DNA of 46,795 nt from JAAEUB01 sp964550345 (GTDB lineage Bacteria > Pseudomonadota > Alphaproteobacteria > Rhodobacterales > Rhodobacteraceae): NCBI GenBank assembly GCA_964550345.1, contig CAZJYZ010000021.1:1-46795 (forward strand). The letters run 5' to 3'. This document shows, piece by piece, positions 24,979 through 32,561 of this stretch. Position 1 is the stretch's first letter, and each line of letters starts with the position of its first letter. The position numbers and the translations under genes were made by a program. The notes under the pieces are model-generated. The model was given only the letters and a program-made list of their open reading frames with translations. It was not told where the DNA came from and made no database searches.

Positions 24979-25334
24979 TTCAGCTCCGTCAGCTTGGAGA
25001 TATCAAGCGTGCCCTTGGCCGCGCATATCCGGTATGCATAGGCCAGCATCAAAGCTGTGACCCCAAGTCCGATGACGATGGCAGTCAGCACCAGAGCTTG
25101 CGGTACCGGGTCGGTGATCAGCGCCGCGGCCTCTTCAACCGGCACCGCATCCCCAAGGATGGGCGCGGTCCGTCCGGGCAGGTAACCGACCGCCAGCAGC
25201 ACAAGATGGGTGCCGGTATTAGCCACGGTAAAGCCCACGATCAGGCGCAAAAGGTTCCGATGGGTGAGAGCCCCGTAAAACCCGATCAGGATCAGCAGAA
25301 AACCGGTTGCCATTGCCAAATAAACCACGCTCAT
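24972..25334 (-). CDS. MrpC / NuoK-like antiporter subunit
   Basis: 120 residues with three predicted helices: a first helix AMATGFLLILIGFYGAL, then RNLLRLIVGFTVANTGTHLVLLAVGYL and PVPQALVLTAIVIGLGVTALMLAYAYRI. The DPVPQALVLTAIVIG motif is the signature of MrpC/MnhC (the NuoK family), which forms part of the ion path. It is encoded between the MrpB-like and the double MrpD-like genes, with ATGA overlap at its start and seven bases at its end. It corresponds to MbxG. Confidence 0.92.
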   Translation of the reverse strand: MSVVYLAMATGFLLILIGFYGALTHRNLLRLIVGFTVANTGTHLVLLAVGYLPGRTAPILGDAVPVEEAAALITDPVPQALVLTAIVIGLGVTALMLAYAYRICAAKGTLDISKLTELKW

Positions 25335-25993
25335 TCCTCCCTTTCCGAAAGGCTGACCATGATCGACGAGAACTCGGCCCCGACCTTAAGCCCGATCAGG
25401 ATATAAATAACCGGAATAGCACCGGCCGACAGGATTGAGCCGAACTCGCCCAAAGGCAGGATGCGGTTATCAAGGAACCCACCTGCAAGCAGGATGCCAA
25501 GCACGCCAATGCCCACATAAGTTAGGCCTGACACTGCCTCGATGACAGAAATCAGTCGGTGGCTGATTGGGCGGAGCGGATCCGTCAGTAACATCAAAAG
25601 TACAGCCGAGGCCAATATCGCCCCGCCCTGAAACCCTCCGCCCGGGGTCAGGTGACCATTTAGAAAAACATAGGCGCCAAAAAGCACGATCAAAGGCACA
25701 AGCAGCCGCGTGCCGGTATGTAAAAGCTCACCCGTTGGCCAGCGGGTGGACCTCGCGCCCGAATGTCCGCTTTCATTGCGCAGGACAAGTGCAACAATCG
25801 CAGCTGTCAAAAACAACACCGTAACCTCACCCAATGTGTCCAGACCGCGAAAGGTGACGATAATGGCGGTGACGATATTGGCCGCCCCGGTATCCCCGGC
25901 GGTATGGGTGGCGTAGTAGGCTGCGCTCCGGTTCAGCGTTTCATCCGGCTGAAACCCCTGAAACAGCCCCCAGAATACAGCCCCCAACCCCAC
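25331..25993 (-). CDS. MrpB-like antiporter subunit carrying an MbhE-like front part
   Basis: The front resembles MbhE / the end of MrpA (IVTAIIVTFRGLDTLGEVTVLFLTAAIVALV). The rest is MrpB/MbhF: RLLVPLIVLFGAYVFLNGHLTPGGGFQGGAILASAVLL and PLGEFGSILSAGAIPVIYILIGLKVG. So MBH subunits E and F are joined here. GTG 25993 is the only conventional start but has no Shine-Dalgarno and cuts the first helix. The same frame is open upstream back to a TAA at 26041-26039 and would add KRIRRLIAFALLV, a typical start of this protein, with only ATT (26023) or the nine-G tract before it. True initiation is uncertain: ATT start, frameshift or slippage on the G tract, or a sequence error. It ends in an ATGA overlap with mrpC. 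Confidence 0.8.
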   Translation of the reverse strand: MGLGAVFWGLFQGFQPDETLNRSAAYYATHTAGDTGAANIVTAIIVTFRGLDTLGEVTVLFLTAAIVALVLRNESGHSGARSTRWPTGELLHTGTRLLVPLIVLFGAYVFLNGHLTPGGGFQGGAILASAVLLMLLTDPLRPISHRLISVIEAVSGLTYVGIGVLGILLAGGFLDNRILPLGEFGSILSAGAIPVIYILIGLKVGAEFSSIMVSLSEREE

Positions 25994-26018
25994 AAGCAGT
26001 GCGAAAGCAATTAACCGT

Positions 26019-26273
26019 CTAATCCTCTTCCCCCCCCCTTACCCGGCCAAGTACGAAGAAAAACAGGAAGGTTGTCAGACCCGAGCCTATGGCGGCCTCG
26101 GTCATCGCCACATCCGGCGCGGCGAGAAGTAGGAATAATACCGAGGCAAACAAACTTACCGCCCCCGAGGCTAATATAGCAATTGCTGTTGATCGGCCGG
26201 GGTGGATGGCGATAAGTGCAGCAATAATCATGCCCGCAGCCAAAATGACGCTCATGCCAAATGCTATAGTCAT
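26019..26273 (-). CDS. DUF4040 / MbhD-like membrane subunit
   Basis: 84 residues, three hydrophobic helices, with the family signature LLAAPDVAMTEAAIGSGLTTFLFFFVLG. In Mrp antiporters this domain sits in the C-terminal half of MrpA; in MBH/MBX it is the separate subunit D. The end of the frame (VRGGEED, TAG) runs through a nine-G tract that also lies at the head of the MrpB-like frame. Loss of one G would join both into one long protein. It starts with an ATGA overlap to mrpG. Confidence 0.88.
   Translation of the reverse strand: MTIAFGMSVILAAGMIIAALIAIHPGRSTAIAILASGAVSLFASVLFLLLAAPDVAMTEAAIGSGLTTFLFFFVLGRVRGGEED
26030..26038. repeat. Nine-base homopolymer (G9 on the coding strand) at a gene junction
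   Basis: The tract encodes Gly-Gly near the end of the DUF4040 protein. In the MrpB-like frame it is three Gly codons directly after an in-frame TAA. With eight Gs the two reading frames become one. Mononucleotide runs of this length are prone to slippage in replication, in transcription and in some sequencing methods. Confidence 0.85.
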
Positions 26274-26644
26274 GGCGTCTCCTTTTCGGAAATCAGGCCT
26301 TCATCCTGCTTGGCGTCCGGGTGATCTTCGGCATAAAGGTCAATCCCGGTCTCACGCGCTTTTGGCGCGTGAATACGTTCGGCCGCACGGGCCAGAATTT
26401 GTGACGAAAGCGGGTTGGTGAACAAAAGAAACAACGTAACCAGGATCAGTTTCGGAGTAAATGCCGGGTGCAATATACCAGCCCCAATCAGGATCAGAAG
26501 TGTCCCCAAAGTGGTTGTCTTGGTGCCTGCCTGAATGCGGGTGAAACTATCAGGCATCCGCACCAGACCCAGTGCACCAAGCGCCAAAAATGCTGACCCC
26601 ATTATAAAAACTGAGGCACCAAGGATATCCGAAAGCCCACTCAT
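26270..26644 (-). CDS. MrpG-like antiporter subunit
   Basis: 124 residues with three helices; LGALGLVRMPDSFTRIQAGTKTTTLGTLLILIGAGI is the MnhG/MrpG (PhaG) signature. The last 40 residues are a charged cytoplasmic tail. ATGA overlaps join it to mrpF before and to the DUF4040 gene after. It corresponds to MbxC, a small subunit of the antiporter-like membrane module. Confidence 0.92.
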   Translation of the reverse strand: MSGLSDILGASVFIMGSAFLALGALGLVRMPDSFTRIQAGTKTTTLGTLLILIGAGILHPAFTPKLILVTLFLLFTNPLSSQILARAAERIHAPKARETGIDLYAEDHPDAKQDEGLISEKETP

Positions 26645-26904
26645 CTTGCCTTGTCCTCAAGATATCGCGCTACAACGATAACACCGAGAAAGGACAAAAG
26701 CGCATAGACAAGCGCAACATCAAGGTAAATGCCGCGTTTTTCCAAAACAGCCAGAAGCACGATGCCGCCAACCGAAATTATCGTCAGGATATCAAAGGCA
26801 ATCACCCGGTCCACCGCCCCGGGTCCGCGAACAAACCGCACCAGCGCCAGCAAAAAGGCAATACCCATTAATATTGCGGCCCCGTTCAGCAAGAGATCAG
26901 CCAT
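26641..26904 (-). CDS. MrpF-like antiporter subunit
   Basis: 87 residues, three helices, with LVRFVRGPGAVDRVIAFDILTIISVGGIVLLA typical of MnhF/MrpF (conserved RGP...DRVIA.D). ATG 26904 has GGAGG six bases upstream, located within the end of mrpE (8-base overlap); the longer open frame to 27012 is a shadow of mrpE. It corresponds to MbxB. Confidence 0.92.
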   Translation of the reverse strand: MADLLLNGAAILMGIAFLLALVRFVRGPGAVDRVIAFDILTIISVGGIVLLAVLEKRGIYLDVALVYALLSFLGVIVVARYLEDKAR

Positions 26905-27409
26905 ACATGACCTCCAGATAGTTCTCAAAACCCTCGACGATCCGGCGCGTTGCAGCGTCGATATCAGCCGCCTCCATGTTGACCCAGTGGACATAAAGCC
27001 ATTCGCCTTCAAGCTCGACGCTTAAAGTGCCCGGTGTAAGGGAAACGGAGTTGGCCAGAAGCAAACGACCCATCCGGCTGTTCAGCCGGGTACGGGTTTT
27101 GACGAAACCGGGATTGATGGGCAGACTTGGCGACACGACCACATGCGCCATTTTGAAATTTGCTTTTACCAGTTCTGTAAAGAAGAACAGAAAATAGCGA
27201 ATGGTCGCGACAATGGCAGCTGGTGTCAGCCGGAAATCTGACAGAAATGACATCCCCTCGCGGGAAAATCCGGCGACCACGAAGGCAACGACAGCGCCGA
27301 CCGCAAGTATTGCAGGGGAAAACGAGCCGTTAAGAAGAAACCAGAATAAAAACAGGACAAAAAACAGCTCCACTTGGCGGCGCATTCGATTTGCCTTGTC
27401 TGTAGTCAT
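26897..27409 (-). CDS. MrpE-like antiporter subunit, first gene of the operon
   Basis: 170 residues. Two N-terminal helices (ELFFVLFLFWFLLNGSF and PAILAVGAVVAFVVAGF), then a cytoplasmic domain with the MnhE motif SRMGRLLLANSVSLTPGTLSVELEGEWLYVHW. It corresponds to MbxA. It is the promoter-proximal gene of a 13-gene minus-strand operon reaching down to 16276; the promoter must lie in the region just above 27409, where I see no clear operator. Stand-alone Mrp complexes have the E-F-G order at the end of the operon, so the position first in line fits the MBH/MBX arrangement instead. Confidence 0.92.
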   Translation of the reverse strand: MTTDKANRMRRQVELFFVLFLFWFLLNGSFSPAILAVGAVVAFVVAGFSREGMSFLSDFRLTPAAIVATIRYFLFFFTELVKANFKMAHVVVSPSLPINPGFVKTRTRLNSRMGRLLLANSVSLTPGTLSVELEGEWLYVHWVNMEAADIDAATRRIVEGFENYLEVMYG

Positions 27410-28165
27410 CTTTCCAATCTTTCGTCCTCATCTCAAACCATATTCAGGGTGAGGCAACCTAACGAAAAAGACTCAGTCCAAAATTGGTTTCAGACCGAAC
27501 ACTAGCCACGTAAACGCAACAAATTCAAGCGCCTGTTTAAAAACAAAAACATTAGTGACGCCGGGTCACGCGTTCCGTCAAACCAGCCCAGTTTTTTCCT
27601 TCCCAAAAAGCGGGCATAACACAGGTCGTTGCGGAATAGGCGGGATTTCGTACTTCAGTCGAACGCGGCAGAGATGCAAGGGCGCTGGGGCTCTCTCAAT
27701 GACGCTCGTGACGCAATTCCAGAGCACCGGAAAAACGATCGTGATCTAAGCGCCCGGTAAAAGCTTACACATATCGACGCAATGCGCGCAGCGGAGGCGC
27801 TTTTCCGGATGGCTACACCGCTGCGCTCACATTCAGGGCCGCAGACAGGCCTGGGGTCAGGAAGCGCATTGGAACCTGTTCGAACGGGTGCTGTTGGCGC
27901 ATCCGTCTGAAGCACACAACATCACCGTTCCATTCGTGCTCGCACTCCTAGGTCTGGAGGGTGGCCTGGCCTCGGTGGAATTTGCCTTCCCCTGCTCGCC
28001 TCCGTCTGGTTTTCCCAATCCGCTAGCGCCGCAACACCCCCATCAATCCATGCAAAAATGCATAGCTAATGTCCGCATTGCGCCAATTTTCTATGCAAAA
28101 AATCCCAACTAAACACGTCACATATTCCGGCTAAGCCCGGACCAACCCAACCAAGGAGTAATCAA
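27410..28165. other. Intergenic region with possible gene remnants
   Basis: About 750 bases between the divergent operon and the hydrolase gene. It must contain the promoters for both. Two short open stretches around 27640-27750 and 27810-28110 look partly coding-like but have no start and no recognised domain. I take them as remnants at most. A short ATGCAAAAATGCAT repeat pair lies at about 28049-28062. No RNA gene or insertion element end is recognised. Confidence 0.45.
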
Positions 28166-29011
28166 ATGAACCGCTTTTTTACTGTAATCGCTTCCGCCAT
28201 TCTCTTGCCAGGATGGCTTTTTGCCGAAGAAGGTACAATAATCTCAAACGACGTGCCTTTGAAGTTCACCGATGAAGGCGAAGGTCCGGCCGTCGTCATG
28301 CTGCACGCTTTTGGCGGATCTTCCGTCTTGTGGGAAAACAACGGTCTAATGCCGCTTGATGGCTTCCGTACCATCACCTTCGATGCCCGCGGGCATGGCG
28401 AAAGCGGAATACCAAACGACGCAGGTGCCTACGGAACTGAGTTGGTAGACGACATTGTCCGGGTAATGGACGCACGCGGTGTGAACGAAGCCCATATCGT
28501 CGGCTATTCGATGGGCGCTGAAACCGCATTGAAACTTACCACAGAATATCCCGGCCGCATCCTTTCACTGGTCATCGCAGGTTCAGGCTGGTCGGGGGAC
28601 GAAGAGGCCCAGTTTTACGGCTTCTTGTCCGGCGCACTAAAAAGTAGCGCGACATTCGGCGACTTCATGGCGGCCATGCCGCAGGATGAGGACGTCACCG
28701 AAGAAGAGATGCTTGCGGGTTTTGCCATGCTCCAGGCGCACGGGATCACCCCCGAACAAAGGGCCGAACCACTTGCCGCAACGGCGGGTGCCATGGGCGA
28801 GCTAATCGGGCTTTCGCACGACACGCTTGCCGGGATCAGTGTGCCGGTCCTGGGCTTAGCAGGTGAAACGGACGAGGAACGCGACAATGTCGAACATCTG
28901 GCCGATGCGATCCCGAATTTCACCTTCGTCATGATCCCCGAATCCGATCACCTTTCCGCCCCGCTTGCCCCACTTTTTACCGAAACCGTCATCAGCTTCC
29001 TGCGAAACTGA
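28166..29011 (+). CDS. Exported alpha/beta hydrolase
   Basis: 281 residues. Signal peptide at 1-20 (FFTVIASAILLPGWLFA, cut after AEE or nearby), so periplasmic or secreted. Alpha/beta-hydrolase core: VVMLHAFGGSS (oxyanion loop), FDARGHGESG, the nucleophile elbow GYSMGAET with catalytic Ser, the acid in LAGETDEERD and the base His in PESDHLSAPL. An esterase or lipase-like reaction is likely; the substrate is unknown. AAGGAG is seven bases before the ATG. The DUF4386 gene follows 28 bases after the stop, so the two probably form one unit. Confidence 0.87.
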   Translation: MNRFFTVIASAILLPGWLFAEEGTIISNDVPLKFTDEGEGPAVVMLHAFGGSSVLWENNGLMPLDGFRTITFDARGHGESGIPNDAGAYGTELVDDIVRVMDARGVNEAHIVGYSMGAETALKLTTEYPGRILSLVIAGSGWSGDEEAQFYGFLSGALKSSATFGDFMAAMPQDEDVTEEEMLAGFAMLQAHGITPEQRAEPLAATAGAMGELIGLSHDTLAGISVPVLGLAGETDEERDNVEHLADAIPNFTFVMIPESDHLSAPLAPLFTETVISFLRN

Positions 29012-29039
29012 CCGCCGAATAGCACAAAGGAATAGAACC

Positions 29040-29765
29040 ATGAAACTCCATCTAACACAGGCCGAGCTATCTGCCGTCCGTATTGCCGGGTTACTCTACT
29101 TAACTATTATTGTTCTTGGAATCAGCTCAGAACTGGCCTTGCGGGGGCCGCTGATCGATCTGGCGGATGCGAAAAGCACGGCCGAGGCAATTCTCGCGAA
29201 TATCGCAAGCTTCCGGCTCTCCATTGCCTTTGATCTGATCATGGCGTTGGCCGATGCAGGGCTTGCTGTCTTGCTGTTCGTATTGTTCCGCCCCGTTGCT
29301 CCGACACTCGCCCTTGCTGCAATGATTTTCCGGTTGGTGCAGTCGGTAATTATCGCCGCCAGCCTGATGAATCTGCAGGCTGCGTCACTCTTGATTTCCG
29401 GCGGGCAGGATGTCACCGCGCTGATGCCGGGCCAGTCTGACGCTCTGGCCGTTTTGTTCCTAAACCTGCATGGGCACGGATATGACCTCGGGCTGGTGTT
29501 TTTTGGTCTCAATAGCCTGATGACTGGTGTTCTGATCTGGCGCGCGGGTTTCATCCACAGCATCTTTGGCGCCGGAATAGCAGCAGCCGGGGTGGTCTAC
29601 CTGATCGGCAGTTCTTTGCGATTTTTTGCACCTGAGTTTTCGGCGGCGTTCGCTCCGGCCTACGGCCTGACCGCAATTACCGAAAGCGCCTTTTGCCTCT
29701 GGCTGCTATCGGTGGGCTGGATGACCCGGCAGCTTCGTGCCGCTGGCGGTTATACGTTAGGTTAG
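29040..29765 (+). CDS. DUF4386-family integral membrane protein
   Basis: 241 residues with about six hydrophobic helices: VRIAGLLYLTIIVLGISSELALRG at the front (the typical DUF4386 opening), LIMALADAGLAVLLFVLFRPV, LALAAMIFRLVQSVIIAASLMNLQ, LGLVFFGLNSLMTGVLIWRAGFI, and two more near the C-terminus. The family has no known biochemical role. I start at ATG 29040, preceded by AAAGGAA at a normal distance; the open frame upstream overlaps the hydrolase gene and is not used. Co-oriented with the hydrolase. Confidence 0.85.
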   Translation: MKLHLTQAELSAVRIAGLLYLTIIVLGISSELALRGPLIDLADAKSTAEAILANIASFRLSIAFDLIMALADAGLAVLLFVLFRPVAPTLALAAMIFRLVQSVIIAASLMNLQAASLLISGGQDVTALMPGQSDALAVLFLNLHGHGYDLGLVFFGLNSLMTGVLIWRAGFIHSIFGAGIAAAGVVYLIGSSLRFFAPEFSAAFAPAYGLTAITESAFCLWLLSVGWMTRQLRAAGGYTLG

Positions 29766-30016
29766 AATTCGTTCTGCAATCCAGGTTGGCGGTGGGAAAC
29801 TGCCGCTGCCAAGCTCCGCATTCCTGGAGCTACACCGCTGAAAGGCGAGCTGTGAGCGCCAGAAACATGGGCGGAATCTAACGTCAATCAGGACGGGGCA
29901 TGCATCCTACCGCAACTTTTCCAAAGACCCGGCGGGCTTGCGGATGGAAACCCTGTCATGAAGTGTATGGAATCACAGGCAATGTTCCGGCATCCTGAAA
30001 ATCTAAGGAGAAAACA

Positions 30017-30478
30017 ATGGCTCAACGAAACTTTACAATTCGTGCTCTTGGTGAAATCGCCATCCGATGTGTTGATTTAGACGCGATGGTTGCTTTTTAC
30101 CGTGATGTCATCGGACTTGACCTGCTCAATGATCCCGACAATCCGCGCGTTGTATTCTTCCGTATAGCTGAGGGATTCGGTGGCCATACCGCTGTGCTGG
30201 CGCTTTTTCGTCATGACGTAGAGGGCGCGGGCCGAACCAAGAGTAGCGTGAAACCACCTGCAACCGGGCCGGGATCATCGCTGCACCACCTCGCATTCAC
30301 TTTGCCATGGGACGAGCAGGATGCGGTAATCGCCTGGTATGAAAAACTCGGACGAGATTACACCGTCGAGTTATTCGACTGGGTCGGTTGGCGTGGGGTT
30401 TTCACCCACGATCCGGACGGTAACACGGTTGAACTGGTCGCAAAGGATCCTGACTGGACCGGGTCAACTGGTACTTAG
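30017..30478 (+). CDS. VOC (glyoxalase/bleomycin resistance) family protein
   Basis: 153 residues, two beta-alpha-beta-beta-beta units: EIAIRCVDLDAMVAFYRDVIGLDLL in the first and GSSLHHLAFTLPWDEQDAVIAWYEKLG in the second, ending with the metal-ligand motif FTHDPDGNTVELV. His in LHHLAF and Glu in NTVELV are typical metal ligands of these small dioxygenases, lyases or resistance proteins. The substrate cannot be told from the sequence. AAGGAG precedes the ATG. It stands alone, convergent to the xdhC-like gene. Confidence 0.88.
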   Translation: MAQRNFTIRALGEIAIRCVDLDAMVAFYRDVIGLDLLNDPDNPRVVFFRIAEGFGGHTAVLALFRHDVEGAGRTKSSVKPPATGPGSSLHHLAFTLPWDEQDAVIAWYEKLGRDYTVELFDWVGWRGVFTHDPDGNTVELVAKDPDWTGSTGT

Positions 30479-30559
30479 CCTGATAGGTTGCGGCCTGCAG
30501 AAAGCGGTCATCGGCAGGGTGTTTGCCACCGATTGGTCGCGCAGATTGTGCCTGTCAGG

Positions 30560-31507
30560 TTATGGCACGACTATCCCCCGGCTGGTCTCACTCAGAACCT
30601 CGGCAAGAACGCTTACCGCCAGCGTTCTTGCATCTCGCGCCGAGGGAACCAGCCCGATCGGGCCTTTTAGTCGTGCCAGATCTTTTGCATTGGCCCCGAG
30701 TGCTCTGATTTCCAAAAGCCTGGCATCGCGGGCACGCTGGCTGCCCTGCGCACCGATATAAAACGCGTCAGAGTCTAAGGCTGCTGTAAGGATCGGCGGC
30801 TCCCATTCGTGATCGTGGAAAAACAAGATGACCGCAGACCATTGATCCGGGGCCAGATCCGCCGGAAACTCGGCCTGCTTGAGGTGTCGCGTCGGGCAAC
30901 CGGCATGCCCGGCAAAGTCGCGTGTTTCCTTGTCAGGAGCGAGTAAGAGATTGGGGTATCCGGCAGACTGAACCATTGCCGCAAACGTTCCTGCCTCTGG
31001 TCCCTTGCCGAAAACATAGAAAAAAATATCCGGTTCGATCCGAACGTTGAAGACTGCCCCGGCCTCTCCGGTCTCGCCCGTTTCGGTAACGTTCATTCCT
31101 CCGGTGGAGGGGTCGATTGCCAGCGTACAGGCTTTGCGCACCGCGCGGTTTTCATGCAGGGCAGCCAGAGCCACCCGGTCCGGCCGGGGGATCAACAGAA
31201 TCTCCAACCCCCCGCCACAGGGCAGTTGAATATCAATAAACGGGGACCCGCGCCCATATAGAATGCGAATGGGGGTTCCCTTTTCCAAGGCTGCTTTGGC
31301 GTGAAGCGCCAGATCGGATTCGATGCACCCCGATGAAAGCGTGCCCACCCGGCGACCGCTATCAAATATCGCCATGCAGGCCCCAAGAGGCCGGTATGAC
31401 GGGCCATCCACCCCCACGATCACCGCCAGCACCCCATCCTCGGATGCAAGATGCAATGCACTGATCGGATCTTTCAACGGTCCGTCATCAAGTTCGACAA
31501 ACGCCAT
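30560..31507 (-). CDS. XdhC/CoxI-family molybdenum-enzyme maturation protein
   Basis: 315 residues. The N-terminal XdhC/CoxI part has LAVIVGVDGPSYRPLGACMAIFDSG, VGTLSSGCIESDLALHA and FIDIQLPCGGGLEILL. The C-terminal Rossmann-type part has FYVFGKGPEAGTFAAMV, AVILFFHDHEWEPPIL and FYIGAQGSQRARDARLLEI. XdhC proteins insert or sulfurate the molybdenum cofactor of xanthine dehydrogenase-type enzymes. It is divergent from the cox cluster, and its partner is most likely the CoxL-like hydroxylase. I start at ATG 31507 (MAFVELDD) with GAGGTGG upstream; the open frame continuing to 32014 runs under coxD and is a shadow. Confidence 0.87.
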   Translation of the reverse strand: MAFVELDDGPLKDPISALHLASEDGVLAVIVGVDGPSYRPLGACMAIFDSGRRVGTLSSGCIESDLALHAKAALEKGTPIRILYGRGSPFIDIQLPCGGGLEILLIPRPDRVALAALHENRAVRKACTLAIDPSTGGMNVTETGETGEAGAVFNVRIEPDIFFYVFGKGPEAGTFAAMVQSAGYPNLLLAPDKETRDFAGHAGCPTRHLKQAEFPADLAPDQWSAVILFFHDHEWEPPILTAALDSDAFYIGAQGSQRARDARLLEIRALGANAKDLARLKGPIGLVPSARDARTLAVSVLAEVLSETSRGIVVP

Positions 31508-31641
31508 ATTAGCCACCTCGGGATTTCGTCCGGTAATCATACTGCCGCTGCTGGGAACGGCAAGCAAGGCGCGTTCCATGGACAGCCGGGGCGCACTGGG
31601 TATATGTGTTGGGAACGCGCTTTTAACAATGATGGCCGAGA

Positions 31642-32556
31642 ATGTCGAACCTTCCCAACAGCATTGACGAAACTCTGGCGTTGCTTGCCGGGCAAAATTA
31701 CATCTGCGGGCGGGATCTGGGCACCGTCGCTTTCCTGTCGCTGACCCTTGGAAAGCCGCTATTTCTGGAAGGTGAAGCCGGGGTTGGAAAAACCGAGATT
31801 GCCAAGGCGATATCGTCAGCGCTGGGACGGCGTTTGATCCGATTGCAATGTTACGAGGGTCTGGATGCAGCATCCGCAATTTACGAATGGAATTTCGCGG
31901 CTCAGATGATCGCAATCCGCACCGCCGAAGCATCAGGGAATGCAGACCGCAGCGCGCTGCAGCGTGAGTTATTTTCCAACGAGTTTTTAATCCGCCGCCC
32001 CCTTCTTGAAGCAATGGAACCTCATGACGAAGGCCCGCCGGTATTGCTTATCGACGAAGTTGACCGCACAGATGAACCGTTCGAGGCATTTCTTCTGGAA
32101 GCGCTGTCAGATTTTCAGGTCACGATCCCCGAGCTTGGCACCGTAAAAGCTGGCGAACCACCGATCGTGATACTCACCTCGAACCGCACCCGCGAGGTGC
32201 ATGATGCCCTGAAACGGCGCTGCCTGTATCACTGGGTCGACTACCCTACATATGACCGCGAGCTTGAAATCCTGACCAGCCGGGTGCCGGAATGCACCGC
32301 GGCTTTGTCCGCCGAAATTGTGGCCTTTGTTCAGCGGCTGCGGGGGGAGGACCTGTTCAAGAACCCCGGTGTTGCCGAAACGGTGGATTGGGCGCGCTGC
32401 TTGGTTGCGCTGGACGCCGTATCGCTTTCCCCCGAAATGGTGTCGGACACATTAGGCGCCGTGCTGAAATATCAGGACGATATCGCCAAGATCGCCGGGT
32501 CCGAGGCATCGCGTATTCTGGACGATGCGCGCGCCGACCTCGCCAAAGCGTCCTGA
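31642..32556 (+). CDS. coxD: CoxD-like MoxR-family AAA+ ATPase
   Basis: 304 residues. Walker A GEAGVGKTEIAKA, Walker B VLLIDEVDR, sensor TSNRTREVHDALKRRC. It belongs to the MoxR subgroup that pairs with a VWA protein; in Oligotropha, CoxD with CoxE helps to build the metal site of CO dehydrogenase after folding. Here it is first in a plus-strand run coxD-E-G-S-L-M, divergent from the xdhC-like gene, and should act as a chaperone for the neighbouring form II hydroxylase. There is no strong Shine-Dalgarno before ATG 31642. Confidence 0.92.
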   Translation: MSNLPNSIDETLALLAGQNYICGRDLGTVAFLSLTLGKPLFLEGEAGVGKTEIAKAISSALGRRLIRLQCYEGLDAASAIYEWNFAAQMIAIRTAEASGNADRSALQRELFSNEFLIRRPLLEAMEPHDEGPPVLLIDEVDRTDEPFEAFLLEALSDFQVTIPELGTVKAGEPPIVILTSNRTREVHDALKRRCLYHWVDYPTYDRELEILTSRVPECTAALSAEIVAFVQRLRGEDLFKNPGVAETVDWARCLVALDAVSLSPEMVSDTLGAVLKYQDDIAKIAGSEASRILDDARADLAKAS

Positions 32557-32561
32557 CGGCT

